This document shows positions 13,121-25,100 of a stretch of DNA of 64,000 nucleotides, piece after piece. The position numbers and the translations under genes are program-made. The notes below the pieces were generated by a model that searched no databases, had not been told where the DNA came from, and worked only from the letters and a program-made list of their open reading frames with translations. Position 1 is the first letter of the stretch. Every line of letters starts with the position of its first letter. The stretch comes from Micromonospora sediminicola (GTDB taxonomy: Bacteria; Actinomycetota; Actinomycetes; Mycobacteriales; Micromonosporaceae), in NCBI RefSeq assembly GCF_900089585.1, contig NZ_FLRH01000003.1, forward strand, positions 4,044,501 to 4,108,500. The letters are read 5' to 3'.

Positions 13121-16100
13121 TCAGGACACCCCCAGCTCGCGGTCGATGAAGTCGAAGACCTCGTCCGGGGTGGCGTCCTGGAGCTTGCCGGCGACACCGT
13201 CGCCGTCGGCCGGGGCGTCCACCTCGTTGAGCGAGGCCAGCAGCGTGCGCAGTCGTTCGGTGATCCGCAGCCGGGCGCCCCGGTCGGGCGCGGCGCCGGC
13301 CAGCGCGGCCTCCAGCCGTTCCAGCTCGCCGAAGACCGGCGTCGCGGCGGCCACTCCCCCGTCGACGACGGCGGCGCGGACGTACTCGGCGAGCAGCGCG
13401 GCGGTCGGGTAGTCGAACACGACGGTGGCGGGCAACCGTACTCCGGTGGCGGCGGTGAGCCGGTTGCGCAGCTCCACCGCGGTCAGCGAGTCGAAGCCGA
13501 GGTCCCGGAACGCCCGGTCCGGTTCGACGGCGGCGTCGGAGGCGTGTCCGAGCACCGCCGCGGCCTGCCCGCGGACCAGGTCCAGCACCGTCCGGCGCCG
13601 CTCGGCGTCGGTCTGCCCGGCGAGCAGCGCGGCGAGCGAGTCGGCGGTCGGGCCGCCCTCCTCGGCGCGCTCGGCGGCGGCGCGGCGCGCCTCGGGGATC
13701 CCGGTGAGCAGCGGGCTGGGCCGGACCGCGGTGAAGCCGGGCACGTAGCGGGCCCAGTCGACGCCGGCGATCAGGGTGACCGGCTCGCGGCCGGTGAGGC
13801 AGCCGGCGAGCGCGGTGAGGGCGAGGTCGGCGTCGAGCCGGGTGACGCCGCTGCGCCGGCGACGCTCGGCCACGGCGGGGTCGGCGTCGGCCATGCCGCC
13901 GGTGGCCCAGGGCCCCCAGGCGACGGAGGTGGCCGGCAGGCCCTGCCGGTGCCGCTGCTCGGCCAGCGCGTCCAGGTAGGCGTTGGCGGCGGCGTAGCTG
14001 CCCTGGCCGGCGGCGCCGAGCTGCCCGGGCAGCGCGGAGAAGAGCACGAACGCCCGCAGGTCCTTCTCGGCGGTCAGCTCGTGCAGGTGCAGCGCGCCGA
14101 GCGCCTTGGGCCGCAGCACGTCGGCGATCCGGTCGGCGGTGAGGCCGTCGAGCACCCCGTCGTCGAGGACGCCGGCGGCGTGCACCACAGTGGTCAGCGG
14201 CGCGTCGGCCGGCACGTCGTCGAGGAGCTTGGCCAGCGCGGCCCGGTCGGCCACGTCGCAGGCGGCGACGGTGACCCGGGCGCCCCGGTCGGTGAGGTCG
14301 CGGACCAGGTCGGCCGCGCCCGGCGCGTCGGCGCCGCGCCGGCTGACCAGCAGCAGGTGCGCCGCGCCCCGGTCGGCGAACCAGCGCGCGACCTGCCCGC
14401 CGAGCGCGCCGGTGCCGCCGGTGACGAGCGTGGTGCCGGGATGCCCGTCCGCCGGGTCGGCGCCACCGCCGGGCGCCCGGACGAGGCGGCGGACCAGCAG
14501 GGTGACGCCGTCGACGGCGAGTTGGTCCTCACCGTCCGGGCCGGACAGCGCGGCGCAGAGCAGGTCCCAGCCGTGGTCGTCGAGGGTGGCCGGCACATCG
14601 ACCAGGCCGCCCCACCGCTGCGGGTGTTCCAGGGCGGCGACCCGGCCGAGGCCCCAGAGCAGCGCCTGCTCGGGCCGGCCGACGCCGCCGTCGCGGGTGG
14701 TGCCGGCGGCGCCCCGGGTGACGCACCACAGCGGCGCGGGCACGTCCAGGTCGCCGAGCGCCTGGAGCAGGGCCAGCGACCGGGCCAGGAACGGCGGCAC
14801 CGGGGCGTCGGCCGGCGTGTCGGCGAGGGCGAGCAGGGACAGCACCCCGTCGACCGGGCCGGCGCCGGCGGCGGTGAGCCGGGCGGCGACGGCGGCGCGG
14901 TCGGTGGCGTCCTCGGGCAGCAGGACCAGCCGGGCGTCCGCGCCGCGCCTGGTCAGTTCGGCCACGGCCGTCTCCGCCTCGGCGATGCCGTCCGGGTCCG
15001 CCACGACCCACCAGGCGCCGGTGAGGAACGCGACCGGAACCCCGGCGTACGGCTGCCAGACGGCCCGGTAGCGCAGGTCGTCGAGGGTGGACCGGTCGCG
15101 TTGGCGGCGTCGCCAGTCGGCGAGCAGCGGCAGCGCGGCCCCGAGGCGGTCGAGGGACTCGGTGGCGTCCTGCGCGGTGAGGTCGGCCAGGGCGGCGAGG
15201 TCCTCGTTGTCGACGGCGGCCCAGAACGCGGCGTCGGCCCCGGTCGGGGCGTCGGCGGTGTCGACGGTGCGGGTGCGGGGCCAGTAGCGCTCCCGGTCGA
15301 ACGCGTAGGTGGGCAGGTCGACGGTGGTCGTCTCGGGCAGCACGCGGGTGAGGTCGACGGGCAGGCCGACGGCGTGGGCGGTGGCCAGGTTGGTCAGCAG
15401 CCGGGTCGGGTCGTCGTCGCCTCGACGCAGCGTGGACAGCACGTGCCCGGTGGTGGCGGTGTCGTCGAGGATCGCGGTGACCGGCATCGCCAGCACCGGA
15501 TGCGGACTGATCTCCACGAACGTGCTGTGCCCCGCGCCGACCGCGGTCCGCACCGCCGTGTCGAAACGGACGGTGCGGCGCAGGTTGTCGTACCAGTAGT
15601 CCGCCGTCATGCTCGCCGGGTCCACCCAGTCCCCGGTCAACGTCGACACCAGACGGATGTGACCGGGCTGCGGGGCGACGTCGGCCAGATCGGTGCGCAA
15701 CCGCTGGGCGACCTCCTCCACGGCCGCCGAGTGCGAGGCGTAGTCCACCGGAATCAACCGCGCCCGCACCTCATCGGCCTGACAGGCCGCCACGAAATCG
15801 GCGACCGCCTGCGGCGGACCGGACACCACCACCGTCGACGGACCGTTCACCGCCGCGATTCCCACGCCGGAGAACCGTCCAGCGCCGTCGGTGTCACCCG
15901 GTGCCACCGCGTCGGGTCCGACAGCACCGTCTGTCGCGCGGTCGGCTTCCAGCCGCGCCGTCACCTCGTCGGCGGGCAGGTCGACCGACGCCATCGTGCC
16001 CGTGCCCCGTAGCGCGGCCAGCGCCCGGGACCGCAGCGCCACCGTCCGCGCCGCGTCCTCCAGAGACAGAATCCCGGCTACGCACGCCGCGCCGATCTCG

Positions 16101-19100
16101 CCCTGCGAGTGGCCGATCACCGCCTGCGGGCTCACACCGACGTGCCGCCAGACCGCGGCGAGGGCGACACCGACGGCCCAGAGCACGGGCTGCACCACCT
16201 CGACCCGGTCCAACCACGACTCGTCGTCCCCGGTCAGCACCGACGGCAGGTCGACGTCCAGGAACGGCGACAACGCCGCCTGGCAGTCCGCCAGCGTCGC
16301 GTCGAACACGGGCGTGCGGCCGACCAGACCGGCCGCCATCCGCGCCGACTGCGCACCCTGACCCGGGAACACGAACACCGGGCCGGCGCCGCGCCCCGCC
16401 ACCGTGCCCGTCACCACGGCCGGCGACGGCGTGCCGGCGGCCAGCGCGTCCAACCCGGACAACAGGTCCTTGGCCGAGGACCCGACCACCGCGGCGCGGT
16501 GGTCGAACGCCGACCGGGTGGTCGCGAGGGACCAGGCGATCACCGCCGGGTCTGCCGAGGTGCCACGCAGGTGCCGGGCCAGCCGCCCGGCCTGCCGGGC
16601 CACCCCGTCGCGGGTCCGCGCCGACACCGGCCAGGCGAGCGCGCCGTCGAGCAGCCCGGACCGGGCGGTGTCCGCGCCGGCGGGCGGCCCCGGCCGGGCG
16701 GCATCGGCGGGCGTCTCGTCGGGGAGTTCGAGAATGACGTGCGCGTTGGTGCCGGAGATGCCGAACGACGAGACGGCGGCCCGGCGTGGTCCGGCGGCGG
16801 GCCAGGCCCGGTTCTCGGTGACCAGCTCGACCGCGCCGGCCGACCAGTCGATGTGCGGCGACGGCGCGTCCACGTGCAGGGTCGGCGGGACCACGCCGGC
16901 CCGCATGGCGAGGACCATCTTGATCACCCCAGCGACGCCGGCGGCGGCCTGGGTGTGGCCGATGTTCGACTTCACCGAACCGAGCAGCAGGGGTTCGACG
17001 TCGGCGCGGCCCTGCCCGTACGTGGCGATGAGCGCCTGCGCCTCGATCGGGTCGCCGAGGGTGGTGCCGGTGCCGTGCGCCTCCACCACGTCCACGTCGG
17101 CCGGGGACAGTCGCGCGGCGGCGAGGGCCGCCCGGATCACGCGTTGCTGCGACGGCCCGTTCGGTGCGGTGAGCCCGTTGGACGCGCCGTCCTGGTTGAC
17201 CGCGCTGCCGCGCAGCACGGCGAGGATCGGGTGGCCGTTGCGCCGGGCGTCGGAGAGGCGCTCGACCAGCAGCATCCCGGCTCCCTCCCCCCAACCGGTG
17301 CCGTCGGCGGCGGCGGCGAACGCCTTGCACCGGCCGTCGGGGGCGAGGCCGCGCTGGCGGGAGAACTCGACGAACAGCCCGGGGGTGGCCATCACGGTCA
17401 CGCCACCGGCCAGGGCCAGGTCGCACTCGCCGCGTTGCAGCGCCGCCGCCGCGAGGTGCAGCGCGACCAGGGACGACGAACACGCCGTGTCCACCGAGAC
17501 CGCCGGTCCTTCCAACCCCAACACGTACGCCACCCGCCCCGAGACCACGCTCGCCGCGTTCCCGGTGCTCGCGAACCCTTCGACCTCGTCCGCGGACACC
17601 ATCAACAGGGCCCCATAGTCCTGGCCGTTGGTGCCGACGAACACCCCTGTTCGTGAACCCCGCAAGCCACCCGGATCAACCCCTGCCCGCTCGATCGCCT
17701 CCCACGAGGTCTCCAGCAACAGGCGCTGCTGCGGGTCCATGGCGACGGCCTCGCGGGGTGAGATGCCGAAGAAACCGGCGTCGAAGTCGGCCACGTCGTA
17801 GAGGAACGCGCCGGTGCGGACGTAGGAGGTGCCGGCGGAGTAGGGGTCGGGGTCGTAGAGTCCGTCGAGGTCCCAGCCGCGGTCGCCGGGCAGGTCCGAG
17901 ACCGCGTCGCGGCCGGCGTGCAGCAGCTGCCAGAACCGCTCCGGGTCGGTGACGCCGCCGGGGAACCGGCAGGACATGGCGACGATCGCGACCGGCTCGT
18001 CGTCGGCGAGCGGGGTCGGTCCGGCGGCCGGGCCGGTCTCGGCGACGCCGCCGAGTTCGGTGTGCAGGTGCCGGGCCAGCACGGTGGCGGTCGGGTAGTC
18101 GAAGACCAGCGTGACGGGCAGCCGCAGGCCGGTGGCGGTGGCGAGCCGGTTGCGCAGCTCGACCGCGGTGACCGAGTCGAAGCCGAGGTCGCGGAACGCG
18201 TGGTGCGGGTCGACGGCCTCGCCGCCGGCGTACTTGAGGACGGTGGCCGCCTGGTCGCGGACCAGGTCGAGCAGCGCCTCCCGGCGCTCGTCGGACGCCA
18301 TCCGGGCGAACGCGCCGGCCGGCGCGGCCTCGGCCGTCTCGTCCGGCTCCCGGTCGGCGGCGAGCTGCCGCGCCTCGGGGATCTCGGCGATCAGCGGGGC
18401 CGGGCGGGTGGCGGTGAGCGCGACCCGGAACCGGTCCCAGGCGATGTTGGACACGGTCAGGTACGTCTCGTCGTGCGCGAGCGCCTGGTGCAGCGCGGCG
18501 ATCGCGAGGCGGGGGTGCATCTCGGGCGCGCCGTGGCGGTGCAGCATCCGGCCGAACTCCCCGTCGGCCATTCCGCCGCCGCCCCAGGCGCCCCAGGCGA
18601 TCGAGGTGGCCGGCAGGCCGAGGCCGCGCCGGTGCTCGGCGAGCGCGTTGAGGTAGGCGTTGCCGGGGGCGTAGTTGCCGACGCCGGAGCTGCCGACGGT
18701 GCCGGCCATCGCGGAGAACAGCACGAACGCGTCGAGGTCGTGGTCGCGGGTCAGCTCGTGCAGGTTGACCGCGGCGGTGACCTTGGCGCCGAGCGCGTGG
18801 TCGATCCGGTCGAGGGTGAGCGCGCCGATGACCGCGTCGTCGAGCACGGCGGCGGTGTGCACGACGGTGGTGAGCGGGTGTTCGGCGGGCAGTCCGGCGA
18901 GTACGGCGGCGAGCGCGTCCCGGTCGGCGGCGTCGCAGGCGGCCACGGTGACCCGGGCGCCCAGTGCGGTCAGCTCGGCCTCCAGCTCGTCGACGCCGTC
19001 GCCGTCGCGGCCGCGCCGGCTGAGCAGAACCAGGTGGTCGGCGCCGTGGGCGGCGAGCCAGCGGGCCACGTGCCCGCCCAGCGCGCCGGTGCCGCCGGTG

Positions 19101-22100
19101 ACCAGCGCGGTGCCGGTGGGCCGCCAGTCGCGCGGGGCGGGGGTGTCGCCGAGCGGCGCGCGCAGCAGCCGTCGGCCGTACGCGCCGGTGGGGCGCAGCG
19201 CGACCTGGTCCTCCCCGTCGGCGCCGGCGAGGACCCGGGCCAGCCGGGTGGCGGTGCGGTCGTCGACGGTGTCGGGCAGGTCGACCAGGCCGCCCCAGCG
19301 GTCGGGGTGTTCCAGCGCGGCGATCCGGCCGAACCCCCAGGCGAGCTGCTGGGTGGGGTGCGGCAGCGGGTCGGTGGGTCCGGTGGAGACCGCGCCCCGG
19401 GTGAGCGTCCACAGCGGCGCGCGGATCCCGGCGTCGCCGAGGGCCTGGGTGAGGGTGACGGTGCCGGCGTAGCCGGCCGGCACGTGCCGGTGGGCGGGCA
19501 GCGGTGTCTCGTCCAGCGCGAGCAGGGAGACCACGGCGGCGGGTGGGGCGTCGGCGTGCCGGTCGCGCAGCCGGGCGGTGAGCGCGTCCCGGTCGGTGCG
19601 CTCGCCGGTCAGGGCGAGCGGGACGACGGTGGCGCCGTGCCGGCGCAACGCGTCCGCGACGACGTCCGCCGCGTCGACGCCGAGGTCGCCGGGGCCGGTG
19701 ACCAGCCACCAGTCGCCGTCGAGTGTCGGCCGGTCGGCGGCGTCGGGGGCGACCGGCAGCCAGCCGTCGCGGTAGCGCCAGGAGTCGACGGTGGCCTGGT
19801 CGCGGTGGCGGCGTCGCCACGCGGCCAGCGCCGGCAGCAGCGCGGCGAGCGCGTCGGCGGGCACGTCGGCGGTGTCGGCCAGCTCGGCGCCGACCGCGGC
19901 CGGGTCCTCGGCCTCGACGGCGGCCCAGAACCGGGCGTCGACCTCGTCCGGCTCGACCGGGGCGGCGGCCACGGGGACGGCGGCCGGGCGCGGCCAGTAG
20001 GGCTGCCGCTGGAACGGGTAGGTGGGCAGGTCGAGGCGGCGGGCGGCGAGGCCGGCGAAGGCGGGCCGCCAGTCGACCGCGACCCCACCGGCGTACGCCT
20101 CGGCGAGCGCCCGGTGGAACCGGGCGAGGTCACCCTCGTCGCGGCGCAGCGTGCCGGTGACGGTGACCGCGGTCGGGTCGGCGGCGGCCGCCTCGACGCT
20201 CTCCTGCATCGCCATGGTGAGCACCGGGTGGGCGCTGACCTCGACGAAGGTCTGGTGGCCGGTGGCGGCCAGGTCGCGGATCGCCGCGTCGAAGCCGACA
20301 GTCTGTCGCAGGTTGCGGTACCAGTAGTCGGCGTCGAGGCCGGCGGTGTCCGTCCAGTCACCGGTCACGGTGGACCGGAACCGGATGTCGCCGGTGCGCG
20401 GGCGCAGGCCGGCGAGGAGGTCGCGTAGCCGCTCGCGCAGCGGTTCGACGTGCGCGGAGTGGGAGGCGTAGTCCACCGGCACGCGGCGTACCCGCACGTC
20501 GCGGCCCTGGTAGTGGGCGATCAGCTCGTCGAGGGCGGCGGCGTCGCCGGAGACCACCACCGAGGTCGGCCCGTTCACCGCGGCGAGCGCGACCCGCCCG
20601 TCCCACCGGCCGATCGTCTCGGTGGCCTCGTCGGCGGTGGTCGCGACCGACACCATGCCGCCGTCACCGGCGATCTCGGCGATGACCCGGCTGCGCAGCG
20701 CCACCACGGCGGCGGCGTCGTCCAGGCTGAGCCCGCCGGCCACGTACGCGGCGGCGATCTCGCCCTGCGAGTGACCGACCACCGCCGACGGGTGCACGCC
20801 GTAGGACCGCCACAGCGCGGCGAGGGACACGCCGACCGCGAACAGCGTCGGCTGCACCACGTCGACCCGCTCCAGCGACGGCGCGTCCGGCGCGCCCCGG
20901 ATCACGTCGACCGGGGACCAGTCGAGGTGGGGGCGCAGCGCCTGCGCGCAGGCGGTGAACGTCTCGGCGAACACCGGGGCGGTGGCGAGCAGGTCGGCGG
21001 CCATGCCGGTCCACTGCGAACCCTGGCCGGGGAAGACGAAGACCACGTCGCCGCCCGTACCCGGGGGGCGGGTGACGGTGTGCGGCGCGGGACGGCCGGC
21101 GGCGAGCGCGTCCAGCGCGGCGGCCAGGTCGTCGCGGCCGGCGGCGAGCACGACCGCGCGGTGTTCGTGGGCGGTCCGGGTGGTCGCGAGCGACCAGGCC
21201 AGGTCGGGCAGCGCGGCGTCGGGCACGGCATCCAGGTGGGCACGCAGGTCGCGGGCCCGGGCGGCGAGCGCGGCGGTCCCGCGTCCGGACAGCGTCCAGG
21301 GCAGTTCCCCAGCGGGTACGGCGTCGCGCGGCGCGGGCTCCTCCGGCGGCGCCTGTTCCAGGACGGTGTGCACGTTGGTGCCGCTGATGCCGAACGAGGA
21401 GACGGCGGCGCGCCGGGGCCGGTCGCCGGCCGGCCAGGGCCGGGCCTCGGTGAGCAGCGCGACCGTGCCGGCGGACCAGTCGACGTGCGGGGTGGGCTCG
21501 TCCACGTGCAGGGTGGGCGGCAGCACGCCGGCCCGCATGGCGAGGACCATCTTGATCACGCCGGCGACGCCGGCGGCGGCCTGGGTGTGGCCGAGGTTCG
21601 ACTTGACCGAGCCGAGCCACAGTGGCCGGTCGGTGTCGCGGTCCCGGCCGTAGGTGGCGATCAGCGCCTGCGCCTCGATCGGGTCGCCGAGCGTGGTGCC
21701 GGTGCCGTGCGCCTCGACCGCGTCGACCTGGTCGGGGGCGAGTCCGGCGTTGGCCAGGGCCTGCCGGATGACCCGCTGCTGGGCCGGCCCGTTGGGCGCG
21801 GTCAGCCCGTTGGACGCGCCGTCGGAGTTGACCGCGCTGCCCCGCACCACGGCGAGGACCGGGTTGCCGTCGCGGCGGGCGTCGGAGAGCCGTTGCAGCA
21901 CCAGCAGGCCGACGCCCTCGCCCCAGCCGGTGCCGTCGGCGGCGCCGGCGAACGGCTTGCACCGGCCGTCGGCGGCCAGGCCGCGCTGCCGGGAGAAGCC
22001 GACGAAGATGCCGGGAGTGGCCATCACGGTGGCGCCGCCCGCGAGGGCCAGGTCGCACTCCCCCGCCTGCAACGCCTGGGCGGCCAGGTGCAACGCGACG

Positions 22101-25100
22101 AGCGACGCGGAGCAGGCGGTGTCGACGGTGACGGCCGGGCCGTGCAACCCGAAGGTGTACGCGAGCCGCCCGGAGATGACGCTGGCGGAGACGCCGGTGG
22201 CGAGGTAGTTCTCGTCGCCGTCGCCGGCGGCCAGCAGCAGCGAGCCGTAGTCCTGCCCGTTGGTGCCGACGTAGACGCCGGTGCGGCTGCCACGCAGCCC
22301 GGCCGGGTCGAGGCGGGCGCGTTCGAACGCCTCCCAGGCGGTCTCCAGCAGCAGCCGCTGCTGCGGGTCCATGGCCACCGCCTCGCGCGGGCTGATGCCG
22401 AAGAACGCCGGGTCGAACTCCCCGGCCCCGGTCAGGAAGCCGCCCTCGCACACGTAGCTGGTGCCGAGGTGCTCCGGGTCCGGGTGGTACAGCTCGGCGA
22501 CGTTCCAGCCGCGCTCCTGCGGCATCGTCGACAGCGCGTCGGTGCCGCCGGCCACCAGCTCCCACAGCTGTTCGGGGGTGGCGACGCCGCCGGGGAAGCG
22601 GCAGCTCATCGCCACGATGGCCACCGGCTCGCGGTGCCGGTCGACGTCGGCGGCGACGACCGCGCCGCCGGTCGGGTCGGCGGTGAGGCCGTGCAGGTGG
22701 GCGGCGAGTTCGGCGACCGTGGGGTGGTCGAAGACGAGCGTGGCGGGCAGCGTCGCGCCGGTCTCGGCGGCGAGCCGGTTGCGCAGCTCGACCGCGGTGA
22801 GCGAGTCGAAGCCGAGGTCGCGGAACGTGCGGTCGGGCAGCGGCCGGCCGGCCGGGTGGCCGAGCACCAGCGCGACCTGGGCGCGGACCAGTTCGGTGAG
22901 CTGCGGCAGGGACCGGCCGACCACCACGGCCGGGGTCACCACGGCGGGTCCGGCCGGCACGCCGGGCAGCCCGGTGAGCAGCGGCGCGGGCCGGCCGCGG
23001 GTGGCGGCGAGGCGTCCCCAGTCGACGTCGGCGACGGTGAGCGCCGGTCCGGCGCCGACGACGCGGCCGAGCGCGGCGGCGGCCTGCTCGGCCGGGAGCG
23101 GGTGCACGCCGCCCCGGACCAGCCGGGCGGTGAGGTCGGCGCTGGCGGCGGCCATGCCCTCGGCGGCCCAGGCGCCCCAGGCGACCGCGGTGGCGGGCAG
23201 CCCGAGGTCGTGGCGCCAGGTGGCGAACGCGTCCACGAACGCGTTGGCCGCCGCGTAGTTGCCCTGCCCGGCGCTGCCGATCACGCCGGCGAGCGAGGAG
23301 AAGAGCACGAACGCGTCGAGGTCGCGGCCGGCGGTGGCGTCGTGCAGCGCCCGGGCGGCGCGGACCTTGGCGTCCAGCACCGCCTGTGTGCGGGGCAGGT
23401 CGAGGCCCTCGAGGATGCCGTCGTCGACGGCGCCGGCGGCGTGCACCACGGCGGTCAGCGCGGGCAGGTCGGCGACCAGCGCGGCGACCGCGGCGGAGTC
23501 GGTGACGTCGCAGCGGACCGCCCGCGCGCCGGGCAGCTCGGCGACCAGGTCGGCGACGCCGGGCGCGTCCGGGCCGCGCCGGGAGGCGAGCACGACGTCG
23601 GTCGCGCCGGCGTCGAGCAGCCAGCGACAGACCTGCCGCCCGAGCGCGCCGGTGCCGCCGGTGACCAGCACCGTGCCGGTGGGCCGCCAGCCGGGTCCGG
23701 CGGGCGGGGCGGCGGGCACGAGCCGCCGGCCGAAGGTGCCGTGCGCCCGGACGGCGACCTCGTCGTGGCCGCCGTCGGCGAGCACCGTGAGCAGCGCGTC
23801 GGCACTGGCCCGGTCCGGGGTGTCGCCGGCCGGCAGGTCGACCAGTCCGCCCCAGCGGTCGGGCTGTTCCAGCGCGACGACCCGGCCGAGTCCCCAGGCG
23901 GTGGCCGCGTACGGGTCGGTGAGCGGTTCCCCGCCGCCGACCGTGACCGCGCCCCGGGTCAGGCACCACAGCCGGCCCGACCGGCCGGTGTCGGCGAGCG
24001 CCTGGGTGAGCGTGAGCAGCAGCGCCGTCCCGGCCGGTACGGCGGGCGCGTCGGGTCGCGGCGCGTCCGGGGCGGGCAGGACGCAGAGCACCCCGCGCCA
24101 GCCCGGCTCGGGGTGGTCGCGCAGCAGGTCGGCCAGGGCGGCCCGGTCGGCGTCGGCGGGCACGGTGAGCAGGTCGACGTCGGCGCCGGCCCGGGCGAGC
24201 GGGGCGGCCCACGGTGCGGGGTCGTCGAGCGCGACGACCAGCCACCGGCCGGTCAGCGCCGGCGCCGGGGAGGGGTGGACCGGCTCCCAGACGACCCGGT
24301 AGGACCAGCCGTCCAGCGTGGCGTCGCGGTGCCGGGCCCGCCGCCAGGAGGAGAGCACCGGTACGGCCGGGGCGAGCGCGGCCACCGCCTCCGGGTCGTC
24401 CTGCACGGCCAGGTGGGACGCCACGGCGGGCAGGTCGCCGCGCTCCACGGCGGCCCAGAAGTCACCGTCGACGCCCTCGGTGGCCGTCGCGGGCGGGACG
24501 CCGCCGTCGCCGGCCCAGTAGCGGTGGCGGTGAAAGGCGTACGTGGGCAGGTCGGTGCGGCGGGCGCCGGCCCCGGTGAACCAGGTGGGCCAGGCGACCG
24601 GGTGGCCGTGGACGTGCAGGTCGGCCAGGGCGGCCAGCAGCGCCTCGGGTTCGGCGCGGTCGCCGCGTTGGACAGCGACGGCACGGACCGGTTCGTCGGG
24701 CAGGATGTCGGCGGTCAGCGGGGTGAGCACCGCGCGCGGCCCGATCTCCAGGAACGTGTCGACGCCGGCGGCGCGCAGCGCGCGGACCCCGTCGGCGTGG
24801 CGGACCGCCTCGCGGACGTGCCGCACCCAGTGCTCGGGGGTGCGGATCTCGTCCGGGTCGGCCAGGTCGCCGGTCAGGTTCGACACGACCGGCAGCGTCG
24901 GGGCGGCGAACGTCAGCCGGTCCAGGACGGCGCGGAAGCGGTCGAGCACCGGCGCCATGAGCGGGCTGTGGAAGGCGTGGCTGACGGTGAGCCGCCGGGT
25001 GCGCACGCCACGGTCCCGCCAGCGCCGTTCCGCAAGGTCGATCTCGTCGGCGGCGCCGGAGAGGACGACGGCGGCGGGGCCGTTGACGGCGGCGACGTCG

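Noticed and set aside
6177-13412. A plus-strand reading frame of 2411 codons antisense to PKS-5
   Set aside because: Its translation is low-complexity Gly/Arg/Ala/Val-rich sequence with no domain motifs, and it lies opposite clear KS, AT, DH, KR and ACP domains. Long antisense frames are expected at this GC content.
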